A DNA stretch of 26,135 nt, taken from the IMG/VR virus record IMGVR_UViG_3300042691_020224, positions 1-26,135 of that record. One strand, given 5' to 3'. The translations under genes were made by a program, and so were the position numbers. Position 1 is the first letter of the stretch, and each line of letters begins with the position of its first letter. The stretch comes from a virus. Shown one piece after another: positions 13,760 through 22,930 of this stretch. The notes under the pieces were generated by a model. That model did no database searches. It was not told the origin of the DNA and saw nothing but the letters and a program-made list of their open reading frames with translations.

Positions 13760-13783
13760 TACAAACACGAACCAGATACCACC

Positions 13784-14878
13784 ATGCCCGCTACCTTCTC
13801 CAACCTCGACCACATCATCGCCTCGGCGCTGGACTTCCACATCAAGTCCGATGCCTTCAAGCAGACTGTCCAGGAAAAGCCCCTGATCGGCGTCCTCACC
13901 AAGCGCCAGCAGACTTTCCCGGGCGGCAAGGGCGACATCACCCTCCCCGTGACCTTCCAGTCCTCCCTCCCCGCCGTCGCCGGCTACGAAGGGGACGAAT
14001 CGGTCAGCTACTCCAACCCGCAGAACACCCGCCGGGTGTCCTATCCGTGGAAGGAAATCCATGCCGGTATTTCCGTCACCTTGACCGAGCTCAAGATCGA
14101 TGGCATCTCCGTCACGGACTCCGTCACCGGCGAGAACACCAGCAAGCACAGCGGCCGTGACGCGACTGTCCTGACGAACATCCTGAAGGCCAAGCTCGAC
14201 GACATGACCGAAGGCTGGGCTCGCTCGTTCAACGACATGCTCTGGAAGAACGGCGTGGGCACGCCCAAGCTCGTCCCGGGCCTGTCCAGCATCATCCAGC
14301 CCGGCCTTGCCATCACCGGCGGCGCCACGGACCTGAACGCCACCGGCACCACCGGCGGCATCTCCCGTGAGACCAACGCCTTCTGGCGCAATCGCTCGGC
14401 GAAGTTCACCTATGCTGCTGGCTCGACCAACATCATCGATGGCCTCCGATCCGAGATCCGTCAGCTGAAGCGCTACGGCGGCAAGCCGACCACGATCCTC
14501 TGCGGTTCCGGGTTCCTGGAAAAGCTGGAGAAGGAGATCCACAACAAGGGTTTCTACTCCATGACCGGCTTCTCCAAGGGCACGAATACTGTCGGCATGG
14601 GCGCCACCGAGCTCCTGGGTGTCGGCGAATTCGTCTACGACCCGACCCTGGACGGCCTGGCTGACTACGGCGAAGCCGGCGGTGACGGCACCCGCACCAA
14701 CTACTGCTACCTGGTCGATACCGATTCGATCCAGATGTATGTGATGGATGGCGAAGACAAGAAGGTGCACAACCCGGCCCGCCCTGAGGACAAGTATGTC
14801 ATCTACAAGGCGATGACCTGGACCGGCGGCTTGGTCGCCAAGCAGCTGTCCGGCAACGGCGTGTACAAGGCTGTCTGA
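13784..14878 (+). CDS. Major capsid protein, HK97-fold type
   Basis: This 364-aa protein lies directly after scaffold and before a strong terminator, where the main shell gene is expected. Motifs typical of this capsid group include LIGVLTKRQQTFPGGKGDIT near residue 35-54, the YEGDESVSYSNPQNTRRVSY segment and the C-terminal KAMTWTGGLVAKQ. The pattern matches HK97-like coats of podoviruses with P22-like portals. It makes the icosahedral shell by assembling around the scaffold. The start context is GATACCACC-ATG without Shine-Dalgarno. The terminator 20 nt after the stop is consistent with its high-abundance transcript. Confidence 0.9.
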   Translation: MPATFSNLDHIIASALDFHIKSDAFKQTVQEKPLIGVLTKRQQTFPGGKGDITLPVTFQSSLPAVAGYEGDESVSYSNPQNTRRVSYPWKEIHAGISVTLTELKIDGISVTDSVTGENTSKHSGRDATVLTNILKAKLDDMTEGWARSFNDMLWKNGVGTPKLVPGLSSIIQPGLAITGGATDLNATGTTGGISRETNAFWRNRSAKFTYAAGSTNIIDGLRSEIRQLKRYGGKPTTILCGSGFLEKLEKEIHNKGFYSMTGFSKGTNTVGMGATELLGVGEFVYDPTLDGLADYGEAGGDGTRTNYCYLVDTDSIQMYVMDGEDKKVHNPARPEDKYVIYKAMTWTGGLVAKQLSGNGVYKAV

Positions 14879-14898
14879 TCCAGATCAGCATCCTACAC

Positions 14899-14929
14899 AA
14901 AGGGGGCCTTCAGGGCCCCCTTTCTTTTT
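14899..14929 (+). terminator. Rho-independent terminator after the capsid gene
   Basis: AAAGGGGGCC (14899-14908) pairs with GGCCCCCTTT (14914-14923) around TTCAG, followed by a T-rich tail (14921-14929). It should stop or attenuate transcription between the capsid and the tail genes, lowering tail expression relative to capsid. Confidence 0.9.
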
Positions 14930-14964
14930 GCCCATCAGCCAGGCCGGTGCAGATTGTTTTGACC

Positions 14965-15282
14965 ATGCAAACCGCTGTCATCCTGGTGCTGTTGAAAGGC
15001 AATGTGCAACATTCGGTTCCCGTCTACGCCACGGCCCCCGAATCCCTGATCATCAAGAATCTCCACGGGGAGGGCTCGATCAGCTCGGTCTCGATCAGCG
15101 GCCAGGTGAAGCGATCCTCGGCCGAGGAGGCCGCCCGCTTGCGCGCCGAATACGGCCCTGATGAGTTTGCCAAGGCCTTCCCTGGCGCGAACCCCAAGCT
15201 GCCTGAGACTTTCTCTGAAATCGGCCTGGTGGTTGAAGAACCCGAAACCAAGCCCGCCAAGAAGGCCGCGGCTGCCGAATAA
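14965..15282 (+). CDS. Small protein between capsid and tail genes, possible head accessory protein
   Basis: The 105-aa protein is the first gene after the capsid terminator. The N-terminal half is beta-rich (AVILVLLKGNVQHSVPVYAT), the middle is a helical stretch (SSAEEAARLRAEYGPDEFAK) and the end is Lys/Ala-rich (KPAKKAAAAE). No family is recognised. Position and size would suit a head decoration, completion or neck protein, but that is only an inference. I use ATG at 14965 (context TTTTGACC-ATG); a GTG at 14947 would add six residues. It ends 3 nt before the next gene. Confidence 0.6.
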   Translation: MQTAVILVLLKGNVQHSVPVYATAPESLIIKNLHGEGSISSVSISGQVKRSSAEEAARLRAEYGPDEFAKAFPGANPKLPETFSEIGLVVEEPETKPAKKAAAAE

Positions 15283-15285
15283 GCC

Positions 15286-15987
15286 ATGGCCCGGGGAACC
15301 AGCTTGCTGGCCCTGCGCGACCAGCTGAAGGCCGAGATCGGGGCGTCCCCGAATGTCGCCATGGGGGTCAACACGATCGAGCAATTCGACAACCTGTTGC
15401 GCCGGACGCAGCAGCGCCTGTGGAACGACTTTGACTGGAGTTTCGCGATGATCGAAAGGGATGAGCCCATGGTCAACGGGCAGCGGTACTACACATTCGA
15501 TCCGGACATCGATTTCGACCGGATCACCGAGGCCCATGTCAAATACGGCAACATCTGGCACCCCATCGACTACGGCATCGGCCCGGCTCAGTACAACAAC
15601 CACGACTCAGATGACGGAGCCAAGGTCGAGCCGATCGTCCGGTGGCGTCATTACGAGGGCAACCAGTTTGAGGTCTGGCCCGTACCCACGACCGACAACC
15701 AGGTCGTCCGGTTCAAGGCGGTCAAGAAGCTGCCGCCCCTGGTCAACACGACCGATGTCGCGGCCCTGGACGACACCCTGATCGTCCTGTACGCTGCCGC
15801 CGAATACCTGGCGCGCACCAAGGCAGCGGACGCCGCGGCGAAGCTGAGCCAGGCCCAGGCCCATTTCAACCGCCTCAAGGGCCTCGGGCTCAAGACGGAC
15901 CGGTTCATCTACGGCGGCGGCGTCGATCGCGCCGAGCGCCTACGCATCGTTGGCGGTCGATTCGTCCGGGATGACCGGCCCTACTGA
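15286..15987 (+). CDS. Tail tube protein A-like head-tail connector
   Basis: This 233-aa protein has the look of podovirus tail tubular protein A / gp4-type adaptor. The N-terminal helix LLALRDQLKAEIGASPN is followed by NLLRRTQQRLWNDFDWSFA (about 46-64), the YYTFDPDIDFDRITEAHV strand region and WPVPTTDNQVVRFKAVKKLP. A C-terminal helix (AAAEYLARTKAADAAAKLSQ) completes it. Such proteins form the ring under the portal. The 1-nt overlap of its stop with the next start (TGATG) and the position before the tail tube B gene agree. Confidence 0.8.
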   Translation: MARGTSLLALRDQLKAEIGASPNVAMGVNTIEQFDNLLRRTQQRLWNDFDWSFAMIERDEPMVNGQRYYTFDPDIDFDRITEAHVKYGNIWHPIDYGIGPAQYNNHDSDDGAKVEPIVRWRHYEGNQFEVWPVPTTDNQVVRFKAVKKLPPLVNTTDVAALDDTLIVLYAAAEYLARTKAADAAAKLSQAQAHFNRLKGLGLKTDRFIYGGGVDRAERLRIVGGRFVRDDRPY

Positions 15988-18900
15988 TGCCGTACATCGT
16001 TGTCGAGAGCTTCAAGGGTGGCCTGGATCGCCGGCGGTCGGACCTGGTGTCCGCGCCCGGGATGCTGATCAAGGCCGAGAATGTCCATGTGACGCGCGGC
16101 GGCGAGATCGAGAAACGCAAGGCGTTCGTGGCCGTGGACGCCGGCGTGGATACCGAGCACACCAACCCGTTTGAAGGCACCTTCGGCATGGAATCGACCG
16201 GCGAAGGGACGACTGTATTCACGACCAGCTATCAACAGGTCTCCTGGTACAACGCCGGCCGTTGGATCAGGTTTATTTACATTTATTCGGGTGATCATGG
16301 GTTGGCTACGATTGGACACGACAAGCTTTTCTATCGTTTCGGAAACCGGCCGGCCAACGAAACCCACCAGGCTGATCTCCCGAATCTATCAATTTCCGAT
16401 CCGCAAATACAGATTCCTGAATTTTGTGATACTATTGAAATCAGCTTTGATCAACCCGCCCAGAATGGTCCGCTTCAGAATTCGTTTTATGTGAAGCTAA
16501 GGAACAATCAGTATTCGGTCGTTCTTGTTTGTGACGATGGATTGGTGCAGGAAGGCGTCGCGCTTGATGTTGACACGAAAACATTGGATTACGGCGACAT
16601 TATGATCGTCAATCTTGAGAGAAAATACGCCACCAGCGTGTCGTACAATTGGGGCGGCAACACGGCTGGATCTTCTTTGGCAAGCAGGTTCCAAGTCTAC
16701 AATCAGTCCGTAGGAACACCGGCCGTGATACTCAAAGGTCATGCGTTCGATGTCCCAAAGGACATCTATGTCGATCTGACCGGAGGTAGTAATCCTAACT
16801 GGACATACCCGTCCCCGTTTATTCGCGGCGCTTGGGTTTCAGAGCAGGGTATTTCTAACTTTGCATTTATTGTTTCTGAGACAAGGCCGTGGGATCCGAA
16901 TTATCATGGCGTGCGACAACTAAGCGTCCCTCTTGCCTGGAATAGGAAAAGTATTCGCCAGAGAATCACCTCGATTTACACCGACATCAAGGTCGTCGAG
17001 GTTGATCATCCTGACAAGGTGCAGCTGACCGGGATCGTCTATTCGACTGTCTACGGCGGCAAGTCGTTCGTCCTGGCGAAATTCGCCAACGGGGATGTCC
17101 TGCCGTTCTATGACGGCAAGCTGGTAGGCGCGTTCACGGACGGCGTCTATCGCGAATACTACGGCGGCCTGTACCGGTTCATCGAAAGCATCAAGGACCT
17201 AGCCAAGGGTGGCATCGACCTTGCCAAGGCCAATTACGATAATGACACAAGCAACGACGACCCGATCAGGAAATACACGATCACGAGCACCCAGACCCAG
17301 AACGGCGCCAGCCTGACGATCGCCGGGCCGATCAACGCCGACTTCAAGGTGGACGCCTTCATCGACAGCCCATGCTCGTACACGATCGAGACGATCCAGA
17401 AGCCGGTTGCCCCTATCGCCGACATCAGGGCGACCGCCAGCATGACCCTGGCCGGCGGGTCCAACGGCTCCGCGACCACCGGCCTGACCCTGCGCAAGAT
17501 CGGATACTACGGGAATGTCGTCCCGCCGATCAGCGGGATCTTCGTGACGACCGATTACGATGACCCCAGCGTCAACATCGCCGGCGCCATCGAGCTCACC
17601 GGCCTGAATCGTTCCGGCAGCGAGACGATCGCCTACCCGTTCACGGGATACACCAGCCCGGACGCCTGGCACGAGAACCAGCAGCTGGCCTACGCGATCT
17701 CGTTCTTCATCAATTCAAACACCCCTGTCACCGGATTCTATTCAAATTACAGCAATTACGGGCACGGATGGGCGATGAAGGACCCGGCCAGCTTCACCAT
17801 CACCAGCACGCCCAAGCTCGGCGGCCCCATGAACGGGCGAGGGGTCTGGATCGAATTCACCTCGCCGGTCAACATCCTGGACCCGAACCCCCTGGACAAT
17901 GTCTTCATCGAGGAATTGATCGACCCGGCAACCACGCGCGTCAGCCCGTTCGATCCGACCCGGTGGGTCGCCCGGCTCGGGTATTCCTACCAGGAATACC
18001 CCACGACAACCACCTACGGGAAGCTGATCAACGGAGCCAGGAATTCGGTTGATTCCGTGGTAGCCAACGGGGTCGAGCTTCTTTCGGACATCGACCCGTT
18101 CACGATGGGGTCTCCTACGCCTGACAAAGCCCAGTATTTCAGCACAACCCTTGATCAGCTCAATTTCGATGTGATCAACAGCATCAACCATGGGTCGGCC
18201 ACGCATGGGTACTCAGCGGTCAAGGAAGGTGAAAAGATCGTGATTTCGTCCAATGTGCTCGGGGCTGCCGGCAACAACAAGTCAATCAGAGTCACGACCA
18301 GCGGTACTGTGACCCGGCCCGGCATGGTCAATTTCGGGGGAGGCCGGGACAATTACGATGGCGCCGGCAAGATCATGCGCATCAATTTCAACGGCACCCC
18401 TGTTATCGGAAACAAGTGCTGGATCATGATCACCGATCCGACCAGGCCTGGAACCCCGTACAAATTCGGCGCCACCCGCATGGCCGGGAAAAAGGGGTCG
18501 TTCTGTTTCACCTACAAAGGCAAGCAATACATCGGGGTCGGCTCGGTCCTGTATTTTTCGTCCCTGAACAACCCGACCAAGTGGGACACCTATGACACCG
18601 GTTCCGGGTTCATCGACATGGCGAACAACTTCGGCGGCCGGGACGACCTGACCGGGGCCGGCGTCTACCAGAACAACATCGCGGTGTTCACCGAACGAAA
18701 CTGCCAGCTTTGGTTTTTTGACCCTGATCCGAACCAGAATTCACAGCGCCAGGTCCTGGACAACACCGGCTGCCTGGCTCCCAACAGCGTGGTATCGGTC
18801 GGCGCAACCGACCTTTTCTACCTGTCATACAACGGCATCCGGTCGCTTCAATCGCGCGAGAGCACGGACGCGGCCTACGCCAACGACATCGGCTCCCCGA

Positions 18901-19487
18901 TCGATGAGATCGTGATCGCCATCCTGGCGAGCCTGACGCCCGAGCAGCGCGCTGCCGCCAAGGGCCTGATCGAGCCGGTTGATGGCCGGTATTGGATCAG
19001 TATCGGATCGCGCCTGTTCGTCCTGTCGTATTTCAAGGGGTCCGGCATCCTGGCCTGGAGCGAGTATGTGCCAGGGATGACGATCGATGAGATGGTCACT
19101 TTCAAGGACAAGGTCTACATCCGATCCGGGAACAAGATCTACCTGTACGGCGGCCCGGACGGGAACACCTACGACAGCTGCCCGGTCGTGGTCGAAATGC
19201 CCTACCTGGACGCCAACAAGCCGGCCACATTCAAGGCCGTCAACGGGATGGACATCACATGCCAGGGCACCTGGAAGGCGTTCATGGGCTTCGATTACAC
19301 CAACGCCAACGCCCGGGATGAGATCGCCACCTTCACCCAGCCGTCCTTCGCCCTGGGCAAGATCCCGGCTACCGGCATCGGGACGCACATCGGCGTCCGG
19401 CTGACCAGCAATCACTCCGGCTATTCCAAGCTGGCGAATGTCATTGTGCACTACGATGAGCTTCACTCCAAACACGACGCCGGATAA
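15987..19487 (+). CDS. Tail tube protein B-like nozzle protein with an extra internal domain
   Basis: The protein is 1166 aa. The N terminus (VVESFKGGLDRRRSDLVSAP, then VHVTRGGEIEKRKAFV) and the C-terminal half match tail tubular protein B / nozzle family proteins. C-terminal landmarks are GGGRDNYDGAGKIMRI, the 'LYFSSLNNPTKWD..D' motif, FTERNCQLWFFDPDPNQNS, VLDNTGCLAPNSVVSV and YLSYNGIRSLQSRES. T7 gp12 is about 800 aa, so roughly 350 residues are extra. Residues about 92-325 are encoded by a strikingly AT-richer block (about 16260-16960) and lack the family motifs, which suggests an inserted or replaced domain. It would form the distal tube through which DNA leaves. Confidence 0.82.
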   Translation: MPYIVVESFKGGLDRRRSDLVSAPGMLIKAENVHVTRGGEIEKRKAFVAVDAGVDTEHTNPFEGTFGMESTGEGTTVFTTSYQQVSWYNAGRWIRFIYIYSGDHGLATIGHDKLFYRFGNRPANETHQADLPNLSISDPQIQIPEFCDTIEISFDQPAQNGPLQNSFYVKLRNNQYSVVLVCDDGLVQEGVALDVDTKTLDYGDIMIVNLERKYATSVSYNWGGNTAGSSLASRFQVYNQSVGTPAVILKGHAFDVPKDIYVDLTGGSNPNWTYPSPFIRGAWVSEQGISNFAFIVSETRPWDPNYHGVRQLSVPLAWNRKSIRQRITSIYTDIKVVEVDHPDKVQLTGIVYSTVYGGKSFVLAKFANGDVLPFYDGKLVGAFTDGVYREYYGGLYRFIESIKDLAKGGIDLAKANYDNDTSNDDPIRKYTITSTQTQNGASLTIAGPINADFKVDAFIDSPCSYTIETIQKPVAPIADIRATASMTLAGGSNGSATTGLTLRKIGYYGNVVPPISGIFVTTDYDDPSVNIAGAIELTGLNRSGSETIAYPFTGYTSPDAWHENQQLAYAISFFINSNTPVTGFYSNYSNYGHGWAMKDPASFTITSTPKLGGPMNGRGVWIEFTSPVNILDPNPLDNVFIEELIDPATTRVSPFDPTRWVARLGYSYQEYPTTTTYGKLINGARNSVDSVVANGVELLSDIDPFTMGSPTPDKAQYFSTTLDQLNFDVINSINHGSATHGYSAVKEGEKIVISSNVLGAAGNNKSIRVTTSGTVTRPGMVNFGGGRDNYDGAGKIMRINFNGTPVIGNKCWIMITDPTRPGTPYKFGATRMAGKKGSFCFTYKGKQYIGVGSVLYFSSLNNPTKWDTYDTGSGFIDMANNFGGRDDLTGAGVYQNNIAVFTERNCQLWFFDPDPNQNSQRQVLDNTGCLAPNSVVSVGATDLFYLSYNGIRSLQSRESTDAAYANDIGSPIDEIVIAILASLTPEQRAAAKGLIEPVDGRYWISIGSRLFVLSYFKGSGILAWSEYVPGMTIDEMVTFKDKVYIRSGNKIYLYGGPDGNTYDSCPVVVEMPYLDANKPATFKAVNGMDITCQGTWKAFMGFDYTNANARDEIATFTQPSFALGKIPATGIGTHIGVRLTSNHSGYSKLANVIVHYDELHSKHDAG

Positions 19488-19489
19488 AC

Positions 19490-19864
19490 ATGTGTCTCCT
19501 TGAAGATCCAAGCAATTTGAGCGCGAAACAAAATCGCGACATAAATTTCCTGTTTCCGAACGCCAGAACCAGCCCTGTTTTCAAGCAGATGCAGGACGCT
19601 TACAAGGCCAGGAAAAATTCCCCCCCTCTCCTTAATTTCGGCGGCCAGGCTGCGCCAGGATCGGTTCCTCAATACGACCCATCGAAGAAACCAACGACAT
19701 TCTTTGAGGCAAAGCCGGTCCAGGCGGCTTCCTCAGGCGACCTCCAGGCGCAGCCAGGTCAATCGCCGGCAACGGCTCCGATCGCGTCCCTTTTCAACAC
19801 CACCCAAAATCCCGCTGGGAAAATCGCAGGAGGCATGGCTGGAACCATGAAGATCGTGCCATGA
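19490..19864 (+). CDS. Hypothetical protein with Met-Cys start, in virion cluster
   Basis: This 124-aa protein begins MCLLEDPSNLSAKQNRDI. Most of it is Pro/Gln/Ala/Ser-rich and probably disordered (e.g. PVQAASSGDLQAQPGQSP), ending with AGGMAGTMKIVP. No catalytic or fold motif is visible. The Met-Cys start is shared by two of the three following genes and by T7 gp14-like proteins, so a virion-associated role is possible. It begins 2 nt after the tail gene and its stop overlaps the next start (ATGA). Confidence 0.6.
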   Translation: MCLLEDPSNLSAKQNRDINFLFPNARTSPVFKQMQDAYKARKNSPPLLNFGGQAAPGSVPQYDPSKKPTTFFEAKPVQAASSGDLQAQPGQSPATAPIASLFNTTQNPAGKIAGGMAGTMKIVP

Positions 19865-20340
19865 GGATTGTTGAGCTGACATTCGACCGGGTGAAACATG
19901 TAGCCGTCAACATGCGCGCCAAGGACCGCGAGGAAATCTTTGCAACGCGCTGGAGCGAGGATCCCGAGGTTGTCGCCGAAACGATCGATACATTGAAACC
20001 GATCGGGTTCGTGGCCCTGGCCGACGATGACGAGCCTGTCTGCGTCCTGGGTGCCTACGAGATGTGGCCCAAGGTAATGTCCGTTTTCATGTTCGCCACG
20101 GACAGGTGGAAGGAAGTTTCGATCGGGACGACCAAGGCGGTGAAAAGGATGCTGATCCCCTACGCATTGTCGGAGAAAGTCATGCGGGCCGAGTGCAAGT
20201 CTCTCTCAACGCATGATGACGCCCACCGGTGGCTTGAATCGCTCGGCGCCTCCAAAGAGTCGGAGCACCCGTACTACGGAAAAAACGGGGAGACATTCTT
20301 CACTTACAGCTGGACCAACCCGCCGGCTAAAACAAACTGA
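19861..20340 (+). CDS. T7 gp13-like internal virion protein with GNAT-type fold
   Basis: The 159-aa protein resembles the T7 gp13 / DUF2833 family, a degenerate GNAT acetyltransferase-like fold found in podovirus internal virion proteins. Landmarks are the start MRIVELTFDRVKHVAVNMRA and IGFVALADDDEPVCVLGAYE (about 50-69), which fits GNAT strands. The FMFATDRWKEVS segment and 'LSTHDDAHRWLESLGASKES' followed by FTYSW at the end match the usual 'A..WL..LGF' C-terminal motif. No clear acetyl-CoA loop is seen, so catalysis is doubtful. It overlaps the gene before and is 5 nt from the next. Confidence 0.75.
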   Translation: MRIVELTFDRVKHVAVNMRAKDREEIFATRWSEDPEVVAETIDTLKPIGFVALADDDEPVCVLGAYEMWPKVMSVFMFATDRWKEVSIGTTKAVKRMLIPYALSEKVMRAECKSLSTHDDAHRWLESLGASKESEHPYYGKNGETFFTYSWTNPPAKTN

Positions 20341-20345
20341 CGATC

Positions 20346-20957
20346 ATGTGTTTCGGAGGAGGAGGAGATTACGGCGCGCAAGCGCGCGCTGACGAGGAAG
20401 CTCGAAAGGCTCGCATCGCCGCCGGCATGTCGGCGATCAACAGCACCTTCAAGCAGTTCAACCCGGATTTTTACGCCCGCCGTGAGAACGCCGTGAAAGA
20501 GACCCTGATGCCTCAGTTGAACGATCAATTCGACAAGACAAAGGAACAGCTTCAGTACAACCTGGCGCGATCCGGGCTGACGGACTCCAGCGTCCGGTCG
20601 GCTAACGAGGGCGAGATGAGACGCCAGATGGCTATGAATGAGGCCACGATCGCAGGACAGGCCACGGACGCCGCCAATCAGGCCCGCAGGGAGGTCGAGC
20701 AGAACCGGGCTGAGCTGATCGGGCAGCTGAACGCCACGAGCGATTCAACCCAGGCGGCACAGAACGCTCTTTCGCGAGCAGCCATCGCATCCAACCAGCC
20801 GTCAATTTCACCCCTGGGGATGATGTTTCAGAATACCACCGGGCTCCTGGGGGCTGCCAGCCAGGCCGGCGCCTACGACCGGAACGCCCCAGGTTTGAAG
20901 GCCTTCGGATTCCCGCGCAGCTCGATCGGCGTAGGCAAAGAAAGGACTGTTTCCTGA
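20346..20957 (+). CDS. Internal virion (gp14-like) protein, Met-Cys type
   Basis: This 203-aa protein starts MCFGGGGDYGAQARADEEAR and is almost entirely helical and charged, with Ala/Gln-rich heptads (e.g. ATDAANQARREVEQNRAELI). The C-terminal part has small residues and Gly (TTGLLGAASQAGAYDRN). This organisation is typical of the small internal virion proteins of T7-like podoviruses. The assignment is by composition, N terminus and neighbourhood. The ATG is followed shortly by a GGAGGAGGAGGAG run inside the coding sequence. It ends 1 nt before the next gene. Confidence 0.6.
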   Translation: MCFGGGGDYGAQARADEEARKARIAAGMSAINSTFKQFNPDFYARRENAVKETLMPQLNDQFDKTKEQLQYNLARSGLTDSSVRSANEGEMRRQMAMNEATIAGQATDAANQARREVEQNRAELIGQLNATSDSTQAAQNALSRAAIASNQPSISPLGMMFQNTTGLLGAASQAGAYDRNAPGLKAFGFPRSSIGVGKERTVS

Positions 20958-20958
20958 C

Positions 20959-21810
20959 ATGTGTGACATTGCTTCAGTAGCGATCCTTGCTACCGGCCTG
21001 TCGGTAGCTGCCCAGGCAAAGGCGCAAAAACAGGTCAAGGAGGCCCAGCGCAGGGCCCAGCAAGCCGAGCTTGAAAGGCAGCGCGTGATGCGCGAACAGG
21101 CCAGTCAGCTGTTCAATCAATCCCTGGCATCCGAAGGCAAGGAAGCCACCATCAAGGCCGAAGACGAGGCGATCGCAAAACGCCAGGCAGATGTGGCCGA
21201 GGTGCAAGAAAGCGCCCCTAGCACGGACATCGGTTCGTCCTACGGCAACGAATCCAAGATCGTCGCCGATGAGTCACGGGTTCGCACTTCTGCCGGCAAG
21301 GCTGCCGCCAATTTGGATGCCAACGCCAAGGCCAAGTTGGCTGCCTTTGGCGATGCGGCCCAGCTCAAGGCCATCAAGAACGCCAGGGCCAGCACGGATC
21401 TCGGGATTGTAGCCAGGAACCAAGCCGGATCTGCCGCCGCTTTTGAAGCCGAAATGGCCCAAGCCGGCCAGGCTGGAGACCGCATGAGGAACATCGGGTC
21501 GGCTCTTTCAACCATCGGTGGCCTGACCGGCATGGCTGCCGGGGCCGGCTGGGGCAACAAAACGGCCGAACAGGTCGCGAATTCATCCCTGGATAATGCC
21601 GGCTTTATCAACTCCCTGGACGGGGCCGATAGCCTGAGGCCTGTTGGCGATGGCAATTATCTGCACATGCAGACCAACAAGATCATCCCGGGTTCGGAGA
21701 TTAACTGGAATCATTTTGGATCCGCACAAACCAATACCACCCCGGCTGTCTACAAGCCGTTCATGGCTGTTTCCGATTGGTTTTCCACGAAGAAAGATGA
21801 GATCAAATAA
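20959..21810 (+). CDS. T7 gp14-like internal virion protein
   Basis: The 283-aa protein starts MCDIASVAILATGLSVAAQA, then a long charged helix (QVKEAQRRAQQAELERQRVM), closely matching the pattern of T7 gp14-type internal virion proteins (Met-Cys, short hydrophobic helix, then long charged helices). A Gly/Ala/Thr segment near residues 172-196 (ALSTIGGLTGMAAGAGWGNK) could be a membrane-interacting stretch. Such proteins leave the capsid on infection and help to form the channel across the host envelope. It follows another Met-Cys gene. Confidence 0.7.
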   Translation: MCDIASVAILATGLSVAAQAKAQKQVKEAQRRAQQAELERQRVMREQASQLFNQSLASEGKEATIKAEDEAIAKRQADVAEVQESAPSTDIGSSYGNESKIVADESRVRTSAGKAAANLDANAKAKLAAFGDAAQLKAIKNARASTDLGIVARNQAGSAAAFEAEMAQAGQAGDRMRNIGSALSTIGGLTGMAAGAGWGNKTAEQVANSSLDNAGFINSLDGADSLRPVGDGNYLHMQTNKIIPGSEINWNHFGSAQTNTTPAVYKPFMAVSDWFSTKKDEIK

Positions 21811-21812
21811 TC

Positions 21813-22928
21813 ATGCCTGATTATTCCGGATACATCCCACGCCAGCAGCAGCAGGACCCAAACCTGGCTGCCTGGGCGCAGATCGGCGGCAACATCGCCA
21901 ACATCTTTGGGCTCGATCCGGCCAAGGCCGCCGAGGCCCGCCGCGGGCTGCAGCAGGAGGATTACAACGAGCTGCGCAACCAGGCGCAGATTCGGCAGCA
22001 GCTGGCTAACAAGCGCCTGGGCGAGCTGTTCAAGCGAATCAACCCCATGACCGGTGAGTTTGACAACCCTTCCGATTACCAGGAATACGCCAGCCTGACC
22101 GGTGAATTGGGCAGCAATCCCAACACCCGGCTTGGGACCGGCTTTGGCGCCAGGGAGCTTCAGATGCGTCTGGAAGCCGAGGACCGCAGGAACGCCGAGG
22201 CTGATCGCCGGGCCGGCTTGAAGCGTGACGCTGACGCCAAGGAGGCTGCCGCCAAGCAAGCTGCTGAAGACGCGCGAAAAATTGCCTCAGAATTTGATCA
22301 AAGGGCTAAATGGGGAGGCCGCACAATCAGGTTTGTTCCTCCACAGGCTTATGATGATTTTTCTAGGGCCTTTGATGCTACCGGACCGAGAAATCTTAGC
22401 GAACGATTTCAGCCTACGCGAGAGACTTCGGGACTTCCGGCCAATCAACAGCTTTTTGAGGTGACTCCGGCTTTCACCGAATGGATGAATAAAAACAATC
22501 TCGGAACCCCTACAGTTTCTGATGCTGATGTCAGATACGGATCTAGCGAATTTCAGTCAGGGAAGGCAGAGCTACTGAACGCCATTGCCCTAAAATTTGG
22601 AATCAGCCAACAGGACATTCCTAGATACCCAGGATTGGTTGACCTTGTTGAGCGAATCTACGCCGGCCACATGAACGCGCAGATTTCCGATCCCGAAAAC
22701 ACGCCTATTCCTGCGGTCAGCACCCAAGGGCAGATCGACAAGATCATCAGAAAAGCCCAGGCAGATCCTTCAACGGCACCTGAATACATTCTCATCAGGG
22801 TTCCGAAGGTTGATCCTCAGACGGGTGATGTCACTTTCTCGTACATGAGAAAGAAAATGTCTGCCATTCTGAAGATGTCTCCGGATAATCCGAATCATCC
22901 GATCAACATCTTGCAGGGGGCTCGTTAA
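21813..22928 (+). CDS. Hypothetical virion-cluster protein with compositionally distinct C-terminal half
   Basis: This 371-aa protein has an N terminus with tyrosines and Gln/Arg helices (MPDYSGYIPRQQQQDPNLAA) and a Lys/Ala/Arg-rich helical middle (about 115-150). The C-terminal half (about residues 150-371) is encoded by visibly AT-richer DNA (about 22270-22925). No family motif is recognised. Between the gp14-like and the large internal protein genes, it would suit an internal virion or ejection-protein role (T7 gp15 position), without sequence proof. It ends 2 nt before the next gene. Confidence 0.6.
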   Translation: MPDYSGYIPRQQQQDPNLAAWAQIGGNIANIFGLDPAKAAEARRGLQQEDYNELRNQAQIRQQLANKRLGELFKRINPMTGEFDNPSDYQEYASLTGELGSNPNTRLGTGFGARELQMRLEAEDRRNAEADRRAGLKRDADAKEAAAKQAAEDARKIASEFDQRAKWGGRTIRFVPPQAYDDFSRAFDATGPRNLSERFQPTRETSGLPANQQLFEVTPAFTEWMNKNNLGTPTVSDADVRYGSSEFQSGKAELLNAIALKFGISQQDIPRYPGLVDLVERIYAGHMNAQISDPENTPIPAVSTQGQIDKIIRKAQADPSTAPEYILIRVPKVDPQTGDVTFSYMRKKMSAILKMSPDNPNHPINILQGAR

Positions 22929-22930
22929 TA

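Noticed and set aside
16260-16960. Possible diversity-generating retroelement variable region
   Set aside because: No reverse transcriptase, template repeat or near-identical second copy was found in the window; composition change alone is better explained by recombination.
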